A stretch of DNA of 64,000 bases from Acinetobacter variabilis (GTDB lineage Bacteria; Pseudomonadota; Gammaproteobacteria; Pseudomonadales; Moraxellaceae): assembly GCF_000369625.1 (NCBI RefSeq), contig NZ_KB850113.1, positions 1,877,152-1,941,151 of the forward strand, in the 5' to 3' direction. The position numbers and the translations under genes were made by a program. The number at the start of each line of letters is the position of its first letter. The stretch's first letter is position 1. Below are positions 17,130 through 31,577 of this stretch, piece after piece. The notes beneath the pieces were generated by a model, which was not told the origin of the DNA, ran no database searches, and saw only the letters and a list, made by a program, of their open reading frames with translations.

Positions 17130-19808
17130 TTACGCTCCTACCGCGACTGAAACAGGCTCTGCAAGAGATACCGTTGGTGCAAGACCAATTGGGTAGCCAA
17201 TATAACCTGTTGGTAAGTATTCAATCACTTGTACAGGAAGAACGATTGAAGCCTCGCCTGCTTTCACAGTGATCTTCTGACCGTCTTGCAGGTTCAAGCG
17301 TGTAGCATCCTGTTCGCCCACTGCAAATACTGCATCAGGAATACGTGATTCCATTGCCGGAGTTTTAATGGTGAACTCGCCAGATGCAAAGATGTGATGC
17401 ATTGGCACCAGACGGAAGCTTTCAGCATTTACAAGCACAGGTGCTGGTGCAACGAAGCTACGCGCTGGACGTTTTGGTAAACGGTCGAATAAACGAACGC
17501 CTGAATCACCGCCTTTTAAGTGACCGCCCACTTCATCCTGGTATTTGTTCCAGGCTTGTGGTGAGTTCCAGCCTGCAGCCCAAGCAAATGGTACCAGTGA
17601 AGATGGAGTCTCATCACCGACATAACCTTCCATAGAGAATGTTAATGCACTGTCTTTATCAGTAGGCTGTTTCGGCTCATGTACAGACAATGGCGCACGC
17701 ATCGAAGTACGACCTGAATAACGACGTGGTTCACGTGCCACTTTCAGACCATGGACACGGAAGCCTGCATCTGGTGCTACATCCAGAATACCTTCAAGTG
17801 CAGGAACGTTGCTTGCTACTGACTCGATCACATCATCCAGCACAGTCCAAGAAATCGCTTTGCCTTGTACGCCTGTTTCCAGTGCGTGTATCCAGCGCCA
17901 AGATTCTTTGATTGCCAGTTCCGGGTTGTAGTAGTTAGGGTCATACACTTGGTAGAAACGTTGTGCACGGCCTTCTTGAGAAACGACAGTACCATCACCT
18001 TCAGCAAATGAAGCAGCAGACAATACAATATTGGCTTTCTTCACAGTCGCAGTTTCAGAGTGATCCAATACGATCACCTGTTTGCCTGCAAGCGCAGCAT
18101 CAACCTGAGCTACTGGTAAACGACGGTATAGATCGTTTTCTACAATTAGGACAGTGTCATAGTCTTGTGCAAATGCTTGTTCAAGGCTTTGACCACCGAA
18201 GATTGCCAGCCCCATTGAGTTCACTTCAGGAACAGTCAAGGTCAGACCAGCATTACCAAGGTTCTGTGCTACTTGTGCAGCAGCTTCCATGATGGTTGCG
18301 TCTTGTAGACTTGTGCCAGAGATGATCAGTGGCTTCTTCGCAGCTTTTAGCGTATCTGCAATGGTTTGTGCAAATGCCTTCGCATCGTCATCAAGACCAG
18401 TGATGATTTCACCTTTCACGCCCGCAGCAATCGCGAAGCCTAAACGTGCGATGTCATTTGGAGAAGCAACTACTTCACCTTCTGCAACGTCAGACAAACG
18501 AGTTTGTGTTGCAGCCAGAATGTAAATCGGAGATTTCGCATCTTGGGCAATACGTTGTACAGGTTCAGCCAGCCATTCTTGCGTACGGCGCTCTGCAGCC
18601 ATTTCCTTGCCTTTATTTTTCGCAGCTTGGCGAACAGATAAAGCCATACGTGGCGCAGTTTGAGTCAGGTCTTCACCCAGAATCAGTACCGCATCATAGC
18701 TTTCGATTTCACGCATGTTCGGGTTATAGACACCCTCGGTTTGCATGATCGATGCAGCCAGTTCAACCAGATTTTGCTCTTTTTGAGCCATACCGGTTGA
18801 ATAGTTGTCTTGACCAACTAATTCACGTAGCGCGAAGTTAGCTTCAAGTGATGCACGTGGTGAACCGATCCCCAGAACTTTTTTGCCCTGGATTTTCGCA
18901 ATCACAGTATCCAATGCTGTATCAACAGAAACTGTTTCTACATTCGTGCCAGTACGGAACTGTGGCTGACGTGGACGGTCTTTACGGTTTACATAACCGG
19001 TACCGAAACGGCCTTTATCGCACAGGAAGTATTGGTTCACTTCACCGTTGAAACGGTTTTCTACACGACGCAATTCACCATAACGCTCACCCGGAGAGAT
19101 GTTACAACCTGAAGAACAGCCATGACATACGCTAGGCGCATACTGCATGTCCCATTTACGGTTATAGCGTGCTGAGTGAGTCTTATCGGTGAATACACCA
19201 GTCGGACAGACTTCAGTTAAGTTACCCGAGAATTCAGATTCCAAAGTGCCTGATTCTGGACGACCGAAATAAACGCGAGAAGCGTTCGCATATACGCCGA
19301 AATCTGTACCACCCGCATAGTCTTTGTAATAACGAACACAACGGTAACATGCGATACAACGGTTCATCTCGTGCGCAATGAACGAACCAAGTTCTTGGTT
19401 GTAGTGCGTACGTTTGGTGAAACGGTAACGACGACGGTCGTGTTGAGTCATTACTGTCATATCTTGTAGGTGACAGTGACCACCTTCTTCACAGACTGGA
19501 CAGTCGTGCGGGTGATTGGTCATCAAGAATTCAACAATCGAAGCACGGAAATCTTTCGCTTCTTTGTCTTCAATCGAGATGTAGGTATTGTCAGACGCAG
19601 GCGTCATACATGACATGACCAAACGGCCACGCGTATCTTCTGGATTCGCGTATTGAGTCACAGCACATTGACGGCAAGAGCCGACAGAACCTAAGGATGG
19701 ATGCCAACAAAAGTATGGGATGTCGATGCCCAGACTCAAACATGCTTGTAGCAAGTTCTCTGAGCCGTTGACTTCATACGATTTTCCATCGACATGAATT
19801 GTAGCCAT
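17130..19808 (-). CDS. nuoG: NADH-quinone oxidoreductase subunit G
   Basis: This 892-residue peripheral subunit carries several iron-sulfur clusters. The N-terminal 2Fe-2S ligands are in CWHPSLGSVGSCRQC. The His/Cys-ligated cluster is in HPHDCPVCEEGGHC. A further 4Fe-4S set is CIACYRCVRYYKDYAG plus a later CPTG. CHGCSSGC followed by a Cys about 27 residues on matches cluster N7, which only some bacteria keep. The rest is a molybdopterin-oxidoreductase-like domain without visible cofactor function. It lies 11 bases downstream of nuoF. Confidence 0.97.
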   Translation of the reverse strand: MATIHVDGKSYEVNGSENLLQACLSLGIDIPYFCWHPSLGSVGSCRQCAVTQYANPEDTRGRLVMSCMTPASDNTYISIEDKEAKDFRASIVEFLMTNHPHDCPVCEEGGHCHLQDMTVMTQHDRRRYRFTKRTHYNQELGSFIAHEMNRCIACYRCVRYYKDYAGGTDFGVYANASRVYFGRPESGTLESEFSGNLTEVCPTGVFTDKTHSARYNRKWDMQYAPSVCHGCSSGCNISPGERYGELRRVENRFNGEVNQYFLCDKGRFGTGYVNRKDRPRQPQFRTGTNVETVSVDTALDTVIAKIQGKKVLGIGSPRASLEANFALRELVGQDNYSTGMAQKEQNLVELAASIMQTEGVYNPNMREIESYDAVLILGEDLTQTAPRMALSVRQAAKNKGKEMAAERRTQEWLAEPVQRIAQDAKSPIYILAATQTRLSDVAEGEVVASPNDIARLGFAIAAGVKGEIITGLDDDAKAFAQTIADTLKAAKKPLIISGTSLQDATIMEAAAQVAQNLGNAGLTLTVPEVNSMGLAIFGGQSLEQAFAQDYDTVLIVENDLYRRLPVAQVDAALAGKQVIVLDHSETATVKKANIVLSAASFAEGDGTVVSQEGRAQRFYQVYDPNYYNPELAIKESWRWIHALETGVQGKAISWTVLDDVIESVASNVPALEGILDVAPDAGFRVHGLKVAREPRRYSGRTSMRAPLSVHEPKQPTDKDSALTFSMEGYVGDETPSSLVPFAWAAGWNSPQAWNKYQDEVGGHLKGGDSGVRLFDRLPKRPARSFVAPAPVLVNAESFRLVPMHHIFASGEFTIKTPAMESRIPDAVFAVGEQDATRLNLQDGQKITVKAGEASIVLPVQVIEYLPTGYIGYPIGLAPTVSLAEPVSVAVGA

Positions 19809-19819
19809 AGTCGAATTCC

Positions 19820-21147
<1,328 letters not shown>

Positions 21148-21151
<4 letters not shown>

Positions 21152-21657
21152 ACATACTTCTCCAATAACTGTTTAATTGATGTCACTTCCACGAGACCGT
21201 GAGTGTCTTCATCAATCATGAGGGTTGGACCTTTGTCACAGTTACCTAGGCAGCAAATTGGAAGCAAGGTAAAACGGCCATCTGCTGTGGTTTGGCCGAA
21301 CTGGATACCCAATTCACGCTGGAATGCTTCTGCTAAAGTCTCCGCACCCATCAAGAAACACGCAATTGAGTCACACAATAAAATTACGTGACGACCCACT
21401 GGCTGACGGTAAATACGGTTATAGAACGTTGCAACCCCTTCCAAATCGGCAAGGCTCATGCTGAGCATTTGCGCGATGGCATTCATTTGAGCATCGTCTA
21501 CCCAGCCATTACGGCGTTGTACACATTTGAGCGCATCTAGACACGCTGCACGTGGATACGGGTAATGCCCAATGTGATGTTCAATTTCGTGGATTTCTTC
21601 CGAAGTTAAAATCCCTTCAACATTCACACGTGGCTTTTTATCAGTCAAAATCATCAT
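21148..21657 (-). CDS. nuoE: NADH-quinone oxidoreductase subunit E
   Basis: This 169-residue thioredoxin-like subunit binds cluster N1a. The four ligands are visible as C-x4-C in LLCDSIACF and C-x3-C in [10 protein letters not shown]. Length is typical. It lies 14 bases from nuoCD and overlaps nuoF by four bases, as expected for partners that form the NADH-oxidising tip of complex I. Confidence 0.98.
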
Positions 21658-21671
21658 AATGCGTTTACCCC

Positions 21672-23459
21672 TTAGCGATCCACGTCAGCCATTACGACGT
21701 CGATTGTCGCTAAATAAATGATTAAGTCAGATACAAGACTGCCGTTAATCACAGAAGGCATTTGCTGTAAATGCGTGAAAGTTGGTGTACGAATACGGGT
21801 ACGGTAACTCATGGTTGACTTGTCTGAAGTCAGATAATAAGTCGACGCACCTTTCACCACCTCTGCCATCACAGATGATTCACCTGCAGGCATTACAGGA
21901 CCCCAAGAAACGCTCAAGAAGTGCGTAATCAAGGTTTCAATATCTTGTAATGTTTTGTCTTTTGGTGGTGGAACAGCCAGCGGATGGTCCGCTTTGTACG
22001 CACCAGAAGGCATATTCTCTAGACACTGCTTAATGATTTTCAGTGACTGTTCGATTTCACGGAAGTGAACAATCACACGAGCATATGCATCGCCTTCGTA
22101 CTCAACTGGCACTTCGAAGTCATAGTTTTCATAACCACTGTATGGACGGTATTTACGAACATCAAAGTCGATACCTGTCGCACGCAGACCAGTACCTGTT
22201 ACACCCCATGCCAATGCAGATTTCGCATCGTACTGAGCCACATTACGGGTACGACCCATGAATACAGAGTTTTTCAGTGCTGCAGTATAGTATTCGTTCA
22301 AACGTTTAGGCATCCAGTCGAGCAAGTCTCGAACCAGTTTTTCCCAACCATTTGGCAAATCATGTGCAGTACCACCGATACGGAACCATGCTGGATGCAT
22401 ACGGTAACCAGTAATCGCTTCCACGATCTCATACACTTTCTGACGGTCAGCGAACATATAGAATACTGGGGTCATACCGCCGGCATCCTGAATCGCAGTA
22501 CCGATGTACAGCAAGTGGTTATTGATACGGAACAGTTCCGACATCATGACACGAATACATTGTGCGCGGTCTGGCACAGTAATACCTGCCAGTTGTTCCA
22601 CACCCATCACATACGGCATGTTTTGAGCACAACCACCTAAGTAGTCCACACGGTCAGTATAAGGAATGAATGAATGCCAAGTTTGACGTTCAGCCATCTT
22701 TTCCACACCACGGTGGTGATAACCAATATCTGGCACACAGTCTTTCACTTCTTCACCATCCAACTGCAAAATTACACGGAACGCACCGTGCGCAGATGGG
22801 TGGTTAGGACCCAAGTTCAGGAACATGAAGTCTTCGTCTTTATTACCACGCTTTAAGCCCCAATCTTCAGGCACAAAGCGAAGGTGTTCTTGCTCGAAGT
22901 CTTGTTTGGCTTGGTTCTGCATATACGGTGTATATTCCGTTGCACGTGCAGAATATTCTTTACGTAGCGGGTGACCTTCCCAGTAGGTTGGCAACAAGAT
23001 ACGACGGAGCATTGGATGCCCTTCGAAATTGATGCCGAACATGTCATAAGCTTCACGCTCATACCAGTTCGCATTTGGCCAGATATTCGTTGCGGTCGGA
23101 ATATTCAGATCGCTGTCGCTTAATGCAACTTTAATACGAATGTCACAGTTACGCTCTAAAGATAATAAATGATAGAACACTGTGAATTCTGACGCAGGCA
23201 AACCGTCACGGTGCGTACGTAAACGCTCATCTACTGCAGACAAGTCGAATAGCATCACGTATGGACGTGGCACGGTACGCAAGAACATCAGTACTTCTTG
23301 TACACGTGCGCGCTCAACCCAAACTGTCGGGAAATCCTCGAAAGTCGTTTGCACAAAGAAGTTCTCACCAAACTTGGTTTTGAGCTCTTCAATGATGGCA
23401 AATGCTGGGCGTGAATCAACTGCTGTTGATTCTGGCATAGCAATGTCAGTTTCAGCCAT
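21672..23459 (-). CDS. nuoCD: NADH-quinone oxidoreductase fused subunit C/D
   Basis: This is a 595-residue fusion. Residues about 1-190 are NuoC-like ([26 protein letters not shown]). The rest is NuoD-like, with [23 protein letters not shown], the quinone-site histidine region, and the C-terminal [10 protein letters not shown]. The fusion is shared with enterobacteria and other gammaproteobacteria. It links the hydrogenase-like quinone-binding module to the rest of the peripheral arm. About 90 bases separate it from nuoB, the longest gap in the operon. Confidence 0.98.
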   Translation of the reverse strand: MAETDIAMPESTAVDSRPAFAIIEELKTKFGENFFVQTTFEDFPTVWVERARVQEVLMFLRTVPRPYVMLFDLSAVDERLRTHRDGLPASEFTVFYHLLSLERNCDIRIKVALSDSDLNIPTATNIWPNANWYEREAYDMFGINFEGHPMLRRILLPTYWEGHPLRKEYSARATEYTPYMQNQAKQDFEQEHLRFVPEDWGLKRGNKDEDFMFLNLGPNHPSAHGAFRVILQLDGEEVKDCVPDIGYHHRGVEKMAERQTWHSFIPYTDRVDYLGGCAQNMPYVMGVEQLAGITVPDRAQCIRVMMSELFRINNHLLYIGTAIQDAGGMTPVFYMFADRQKVYEIVEAITGYRMHPAWFRIGGTAHDLPNGWEKLVRDLLDWMPKRLNEYYTAALKNSVFMGRTRNVAQYDAKSALAWGVTGTGLRATGIDFDVRKYRPYSGYENYDFEVPVEYEGDAYARVIVHFREIEQSLKIIKQCLENMPSGAYKADHPLAVPPPKDKTLQDIETLITHFLSVSWGPVMPAGESSVMAEVVKGASTYYLTSDKSTMSYRTRIRTPTFTHLQQMPSVINGSLVSDLIIYLATIDVVMADVDR

Positions 23460-23549
23460 TGGCTTGGCTTCCTATTTAATACAAATTCAGTCAACCTAAA
23501 CGACAACTACACCCATAGCGGGTGCACAACAAAAAACCGGTCGTTTAAA

Positions 23550-24230
23550 TTATTTAATTTCATCCATAGAGCGTAAGTTCTTCACAGCCACACGCTGGTC
23601 TTTCTTACGGTCACGTTCCGGCATCATCTTTGGCTTATACACTGGCTTAAGATCATCACCGATTACCGCAGACAGCGGACGACGCTCTAATTGAATTTGG
23701 TCTTGTAACAGCATTAATGCCTGGATCAATGCTTCAGGACGTGGTGGGCAACCCGGAACGTATACATCTACCGGAATAATCTTATCCACACCTTGTACGA
23801 CTGAATAAATATCGTACATACCACCTGAGTTCGCACACGCACCCATTGAAATAACCCATTTCGGTTCAAGCATCTGTTCATACAGACGTTGAATTACCGG
23901 AGCCATTTTTACGAAACATGTACCTGCTACGATCATCAAGTCTGCTTGACGCGGTGAAGCACGGATAACTTCGGCACCAAAACGTGACAAGTCATGCACA
24001 CCGGTCAAAGTCGTTGCATATTCAACGTAGCAGCAAGATGTACCAAAGTTAAATGGCCAAACTGAGTTCTTACGACCCCAGTTCACTGCTGTGTGCATTA
24101 CATCCTCTAGGCGAGTCATGAACACATTTTTATTCACTTCTTCTTCTAGAAGCGGATCTTCTACAACGATACGCTCTTGAAGTGGATATTCATCAGCATT
24201 CGGATTCGCACGGGTTAATGTATATTTCAT
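23550..24230 (-). CDS. nuoB: NADH-quinone oxidoreductase subunit B
   Basis: This 226-residue subunit holds cluster N2, the last electron carrier before quinone. Ligands are seen in [12 protein letters not shown] (tandem cysteines), [10 protein letters not shown] and [13 protein letters not shown]. The C-terminal tail is basic ([15 protein letters not shown]). It lies 6 bases downstream of nuoA. Confidence 0.98.
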   Translation of the reverse strand: MKYTLTRANPNADEYPLQERIVVEDPLLEEEVNKNVFMTRLEDVMHTAVNWGRKNSVWPFNFGTSCCYVEYATTLTGVHDLSRFGAEVIRASPRQADLMIVAGTCFVKMAPVIQRLYEQMLEPKWVISMGACANSGGMYDIYSVVQGVDKIIPVDVYVPGCPPRPEALIQALMLLQDQIQLERRPLSAVIGDDLKPVYKPKMMPERDRKKDQRVAVKNLRSMDEIK

Positions 24231-24236
24231 CCCGAG

Positions 24237-24782
24237 TTACTCCTTATCAGAGGGTTGAACTTGTGATTTTTTCACAAGACCAGATGATTGAGCTGGGATT
24301 TGACCAGTTGGATCCATAACCAATTCTTCAACAGAGTTGAAGCGCGTAATTTCTGCAAGATCCATATTTGGCGAACCAATTTTAGCTTTGTATCCTGCTG
24401 CTTTACGTCTGTCTGAAGGTGCCCAGTTCAGTGCGCCTGTCGATAATTCGTAAACCAAACCAACAAGTAAAACCAAAATAAAGATAGCTGCAGTTGCAAA
24501 ACCAATCCAACCTACTTCACGAACAGAAGATGCCCATGCATACAGGTAAAGTGCTTCGAGGTCGAAGACTACAAAGAAAATTGCAACTAAATAGAATTTC
24601 GCAGACAAGCGGATACGAGCTCCACCTGCGCTGACTACGCCTGACTCAAACTGCTCCTGCTTGGCACGGCCCCATGATTTACCCCCGAGGAGTAATGGGA
24701 CAGTGAGCATAAAGACGCATAAAAATGTAACGCCGATCACGAAGGCAATAATTGCCCATTCGTATGGAGTAATGGCACTCAT
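24237..24782 (-). CDS. nuoA: NADH-quinone oxidoreductase subunit A
   Basis: This is 181 residues from the ATG at 24782 ([20 protein letters not shown]), which has GGAG upstream. A longer frame back to 24854 would need a GTG and has no ribosome-binding site. Three membrane helices and the conserved [22 protein letters not shown], with its acidic residues, identify the family. The C-terminus extends about 50 residues past the last helix, longer than in E. coli. It is the first gene of the operon. Confidence 0.96.
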   Translation of the reverse strand: MSAITPYEWAIIAFVIGVTFLCVFMLTVPLLLGGKSWGRAKQEQFESGVVSAGGARIRLSAKFYLVAIFFVVFDLEALYLYAWASSVREVGWIGFATAAIFILVLLVGLVYELSTGALNWAPSDRRKAAGYKAKIGSPNMDLAEITRFNSVEELVMDPTGQIPAQSSGLVKKSQVQPSDKE

Positions 24783-25353
24783 GCGGGGATAACTCCTGGC
24801 AGGCCGATTTATTAACAAAGAATGTATGTATTGGCCTTCAAATACACCAAACACAAAATTAATCCCGCCAATTGTACCTGATTTTGGATTTCACTTGCTA
24901 GTTTATAAGCCTTAGTCTTTTGGATGATTTTTTAGACATTCCTAATTTTATTCTGGCTTTAAGCTCAGAGAATCTCAACCAATCGTTTTTTTAAATTAAA
25001 GTTTAAATTTCCATTATTTTTTCTAAAACCAGATAGGCTTTTAAAGCTCTGCTTAATTAAGCCTCACTCCTTTTACAATGGCTGGCTACCCACCCAATGA
25101 AACGAAACTTATAAAGAATCAATTAAAAACATTTCACCTTTGCATCATGCTCCGGAAAAATAAGTGTGTTTTAAAAGATGTTTAACATGAATGTTGTCAT
25201 TCAATTAGAAGCCCCTTTTCTACCCGCTCTCGGTAAGCCTTAAAAGAGCAATTGTGTATTTTTGCAACACGTCCAACAGTTTGATTCAGATTATGATATT
25301 TCTATTTTTAAACACACTATGACATTTATAAAGTAACAATAAGGAGTCCATGC
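24783..25353. other. Intergenic region with probable nuo promoter
   Basis: This AT-rich gap lies between nuoA (leftward) and a hypothetical gene (rightward), with no convincing coding frame. On the minus strand TACAAT (at 24871-24876) is a possible -10 for nuo, giving a leader of about 80 bases. The -35 is poor, so this is a suggestion only. Confidence 0.35.
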
Positions 25354-25710
25354 ATGTCTCTACGATTTACCCATAAACCTGATTATTTTTTCTTTGCTCA
25401 ATTATTGATGCGACATGTAGAAAGCTATATCCAAAAACATCAGGATGCCAGCAATGCAATCTTTGACTTAGGGGATATTCATAAACTTTTCCAGACAGAC
25501 TATGCCTCTTCCAGCATTAACCTAGACGGTATTATGAATATTGCCGATGAGTACAAGCTTGAAACCTTATCTGGTGACCAGAAACTAATCCAAAGCTATC
25601 AGGTAGATGTTAAAAACAACAAGCTACTGATCAACTTCAATTCTGATGCCTTAAACAGCCTGAAAGAAGGCAAGCCACTGATTGAACCGGATGCTACCCT
25701 CCATGAATAA
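25354..25710 (+). CDS. Hypothetical protein, 118 aa
   Basis: This is a soluble protein of 118 residues beginning MSLRFTHKPDYFFFAQLLMRHVESYIQ. A strong AAGGAG ribosome-binding site lies 7 bases before the ATG. There is no signal peptide or membrane helix and the family is not recognised. It faces bfmS and shares a bidirectional terminator with it. Confidence 0.75.
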   Translation: MSLRFTHKPDYFFFAQLLMRHVESYIQKHQDASNAIFDLGDIHKLFQTDYASSSINLDGIMNIADEYKLETLSGDQKLIQSYQVDVKNNKLLINFNSDALNSLKEGKPLIEPDATLHE

Positions 25711-25730
25711 TCCCCTTTAAATAGCCATAA

Positions 25731-25758
25731 AAAAAACGATACCTATGTATCGTTTTTT
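25731..25758. terminator. Bidirectional terminator between the 118-aa gene and bfmS
   Basis: A perfect AAAAAACGATAC / GTATCGTTTTTT stem with a four-base loop (CTAT) is flanked by A and T runs on both strands. Confidence 0.9.
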
Positions 25759-25771
25759 CTCACCTAAACTC

Positions 25772-27448
25772 TTATTCTGATTGATCTGACACTTCAGCTT
25801 TTTCCAGTTTTTCGATCGGTTTTTGCTTGATTTTTTTACCGTAACGGCTGGCTGGCCAAATCATGATAAAGCGTGCACCACCCAGTGTCGGACTTTGATC
25901 GACCTGAATCTCTCCACCAAACCAGTAGGCAATCCGGCTAACAATAGACAAGCCCAAACCATACCCCCCTGAAGCACGGGTACGACTATCATCCAGTCGG
26001 GCAAAAGCCTCAAAGATACGAGCACGGTCAGCTTCCGGAATCCCCGGACCATCATCTTCTACACAGATATACGCCATGCCCTTAGCGTCTAGTCCGCCGC
26101 TGATCAGGATTTTTTGCTCACAGTAGCGTACTGCATTCCCCACCAGATTTTGTACCACACGATGCAGGTAACGTCGTTCAGCTTCTACGATCACAGGTAC
26201 TGGCATCGGCAGTACTTCGACTTCTTTGCCAGTTTTTAAAGCATCTGTTTCGACTGCCACCTGATCCAACACTTCAAACAGATCAATATCTTCAAATTCA
26301 ATTGAAGGCATGCCCTGTTCCAGTTTGGCATAGGTCATGATTTCATCGATCAAGGTATTTAAGGCTTCAATATCTTTATCGATCTGCTCAACCTGCTGCA
26401 AGCGATAATCATAGTCATCTTCATCTGCCATCATTTCCACAGCAAAACGAATACGAGCAACAGGTGTACGCAGCTCATGCGATACGGCACGCATCAATTC
26501 ACGCTGCGCTTCAATCAGACGCTGAATATGATCCGACATATTGTTATAGCTAGAAGCTAGCGTCGCCATCTCATCACTACCCTCTACCGGAAGACGTAAT
26601 GACATATTGCCAGTTTTCATCTTGTTCAGGGCATAGCTCACTTCACGCAGTTTACGCTGCATTGGCACCAGCAGACCATAAATCCCCAGACTCAAAACAA
26701 ACAGACTGAGCAAGGTAATCCCGGCAGCTAACTGGAATGGCATCCAGTTAAATAATGGCACTGGCCCCATTACCAGCACTTCAGACGTCGAGCTAGGAAT
26801 AGGAGAAATGATCGAAATTGTAGTACCACGAATTGAGGCACTATCACGATATAGAATAATGCTGTGATCTAGACGCAAACGTCCAATCTGCTCGGAATCT
26901 AGTGGCAGGCTCTGGACATTTTCGATCGAGATTGGATAAGAGAAATAGTCCTGAATTCGCTTCAGGTATTCTTTTTCCTGACCTGGGTAGTACACCAGAT
27001 AATCCAGAATAAAGACCGGTAAAGCCTTCATCTGACGTTCAGTAATATTATCCGCCTTAATATAAAGATAATGACTTGGATCATCACGTAGCCCGATGAC
27101 AATATAAGCTACCCCGGTTTTGGCATCCCAACGCACGACTGCCTTACGGTTAGCCAGACGTCGACCTTCCGCCCGGGTAATATCCACTTTACTAGCTTCG
27201 ACATAGTAGATCGGTAATTCCAGCAGATCAGACGCATCTGAAACCCAATCCATCTTTTGCTGCAGATTAGGCTGTCTCGCAACCCCCTCACTGATGATAT
27301 ATGCCATACCATCAGTCAGGGATTCACGATACTCCTGCGCACGCTGGTAGTTGATGATCTGTACCAGCAGATAGCTAAATACTGCCACCAAGACCACAAG
27401 CATGACCAAGCCTGCGTATATCCGCAAAAATATACTGTGTTTAAACAC
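25772..27448 (-). CDS. bfmS: Sensor histidine kinase BfmS
   Basis: This 558-residue inner-membrane kinase pairs with BfmR. The first membrane helix is at about 10-32 and a periplasmic sensor region spans about 33-237. The second helix is at about 238-262, then a HAMP linker. The phosphoacceptor histidine is in AVSHELRTP (His324), followed by the N, G1 and G2 boxes of the ATPase domain (NLVGNAVRYCE, DDGPGIP, GGYGLGLSIV). The start is a GTG preceded by AGGA. In A. baumannii BfmRS controls envelope homeostasis, pili and biofilm, and antibiotic tolerance, and the kinase mainly restrains BfmR. It lies 41 bases downstream of bfmR on the same strand. Confidence 0.95.
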   Translation of the reverse strand: MFKHSIFLRIYAGLVMLVVLVAVFSYLLVQIINYQRAQEYRESLTDGMAYIISEGVARQPNLQQKMDWVSDASDLLELPIYYVEASKVDITRAEGRRLANRKAVVRWDAKTGVAYIVIGLRDDPSHYLYIKADNITERQMKALPVFILDYLVYYPGQEKEYLKRIQDYFSYPISIENVQSLPLDSEQIGRLRLDHSIILYRDSASIRGTTISIISPIPSSTSEVLVMGPVPLFNWMPFQLAAGITLLSLFVLSLGIYGLLVPMQRKLREVSYALNKMKTGNMSLRLPVEGSDEMATLASSYNNMSDHIQRLIEAQRELMRAVSHELRTPVARIRFAVEMMADEDDYDYRLQQVEQIDKDIEALNTLIDEIMTYAKLEQGMPSIEFEDIDLFEVLDQVAVETDALKTGKEVEVLPMPVPVIVEAERRYLHRVVQNLVGNAVRYCEQKILISGGLDAKGMAYICVEDDGPGIPEADRARIFEAFARLDDSRTRASGGYGLGLSIVSRIAYWFGGEIQVDQSPTLGGARFIMIWPASRYGKKIKQKPIEKLEKAEVSDQSE

Positions 27449-27489
27449 CTATTAATTATCCTGTTTATTCAGGCGGCTAAAGGCACCGA

Positions 27490-28206
27490 TTAGATACCGT
27501 TAGTTTCTTTGACGAATAGATAACCTTTACTACGTACTGTTTTAATACGTTTTGGATTTTCAGGATCGTCACCAATCTTTGGACGAATGCGTGAGATACG
27601 CACATCAATTGAACGGTCTTGGCCGTCATATTCGATGCCGCGTAAACGCTCAAAGATATCTTCACGTGACAAGATGCGACCCGCATTTGAAGCCAGCAGC
27701 CACAACAGGTCATATTCTGCACTGGTAAAGTCAACCAGCTCACCATTTAAGGTCACTGAACGACCACCATTGTCGATGACCAGGTCATCAAATTCGATGC
27801 GCTGAGCCACTTCATCCTCAGGTACTTTGTCGGTACGGCGTAATAAAGCACGAATACGAGCCAGCAGGACACGCGGCTGAACCGGTTTAGCGACATAGTC
27901 GTCTGCACCCATTTCCAGACCTAAGACCTGATCCATATCTTCAGTACGTGCAGTCAGCATTAAAATCGGTTGATGATAATGTGGACGAACTTCACGACAG
28001 ATGGTCAAACCATCAGCACCTGGCAACATGACATCTAGAACCACCATGTCTGGTTGCTCAGCAATAATACGACGAATAGCACGGTTGCCATCCGGCTCTA
28101 CCCCAACCTCAAGACCATTACGAATAAGGTATTCTTGTGTTAAACGAGCAAGACGCTCATCATCTTCAACAATTAGAATTTTAGGTAACTTTTCTTCTTG
28201 GCTCAT
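27490..28206 (-). CDS. bfmR: Response regulator BfmR
   Basis: This 238-residue OmpR/PhoB-type regulator has a receiver domain at about 8-125. The acidic pocket is EDDE at about 14-17, the phosphoacceptor aspartate is Asp58 in MVVLDVMLPG, and the lysine is in YVAKPVQP. A C-terminal winged helix follows at about 140-235 (DRSIDVRISRIRPKIGDDPENPKRIKTVRSKGYLF). The match to the Acinetobacter master regulator is strong along the whole length. Repeats just upstream (28227-28312) are candidate autoregulatory sites. Confidence 0.96.
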   Translation of the reverse strand: MSQEEKLPKILIVEDDERLARLTQEYLIRNGLEVGVEPDGNRAIRRIIAEQPDMVVLDVMLPGADGLTICREVRPHYHQPILMLTARTEDMDQVLGLEMGADDYVAKPVQPRVLLARIRALLRRTDKVPEDEVAQRIEFDDLVIDNGGRSVTLNGELVDFTSAEYDLLWLLASNAGRILSREDIFERLRGIEYDGQDRSIDVRISRIRPKIGDDPENPKRIKTVRSKGYLFVKETNGI

Positions 28207-28297
28207 GTGTTGCCCCTTTATTTGATGGACGTATGCTACGGACGTATCCTTTTGAAATCCAATAGATACGTTTTTAATATGCTTGCAATATACACAC

Positions 28298-28312
28298 GTT
28301 TACATTGTAAAC
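28298..28312. promoter_or_regulatory. Palindrome GTTTAC-ATT-GTAAAC upstream of bfmR
   Basis: Perfect 6-base arms surround a 3-base centre, 92 bases before the bfmR start codon. Position and symmetry suggest an operator, possibly for BfmR itself, but the sequence does not prove which protein binds. Confidence 0.4.
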
Positions 28313-28473
28313 AAGATAGCGTTCACCAAACCAATACATCAAAGTAGCATTTTGTAATATTTTATCGTGCACATTTCACTCGAATGTGCATTTAACTACC
28401 GTTTATCGGCTTATTTGCATCGATCACAGCTAAATCTGAACAAAATGTGACTGGTTAATTCGGGCCTTTTTAG

Positions 28474-28494
28474 TTATCCACAATGTTATCTATA
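28474..28494 (+). promoter_or_regulatory. DnaA box pair upstream of nrdA
   Basis: TTATCCACA at 28474-28482 is a perfect DnaA box. TTATCTATA at 28486-28494 matches 7 of 9 positions, 12 bases further on. In E. coli the nrdAB promoter is controlled by DnaA through paired boxes, so a replication-coupled role is a reasonable inference. Confidence 0.55.
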
Positions 28495-28608
28495 AGCACT
28501 TTTTGCCAGCTTTGATATGCTATGCCTTGCCGGATAAGGCTTATGCAAGAATCAATAAAAATTGAGAAAAATATTTAGCAAAATGTCAATATTGATCTAC
28601 CCTAAATT

Positions 28609-28656
28609 TTCCCGTATCTTGTGTTCAATTGATTTTATAACCACTAGGTCTTGTGT
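28609..28656 (+). promoter_or_regulatory. Tandem NrdR boxes upstream of nrdA
   Basis: Two 16-base elements at 28609-28624 and 28641-28656 each end CTTGTGT and are exactly 32 bases apart, close to three helical turns. The second matches the NrdR consensus (ACACTATATATTGTGT) at 12 of 16 positions and the first at about 10. Paired boxes with this spacing are the known binding arrangement of the ribonucleotide reductase repressor NrdR. Confidence 0.65.
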
Positions 28657-28742
28657 TTATTCCTCGAACACTGTGGCACGATTTTTGCCCAGTTCAAACG
28701 GTCCATAAACATAAAAATAGATGACAATGGAGCTATGCTAAC

Positions 28743-31577
<2,835 letters not shown>

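Larger units (their letters stand above)
28207..28742. other. Divergent control region between bfmR and nrdA
   Basis: This 536-base gap holds no coding frame. Near bfmR are two copies of GGACGTAT (28227 and 28240), a distant inverted GATACGT at 28265-28271, and a 15-base palindrome at 28298-28312. Near nrdA are DnaA-box-like sequences and two NrdR-box-like sequences, listed separately. It should contain both gene promoters. Confidence 0.6.

Noticed and set aside
22065..22640. Long plus-strand open frame (191 codons) inside nuoCD
   Set aside because: It is the antisense shadow of nuoCD; the minus-strand protein is a clear full-length complex I subunit.
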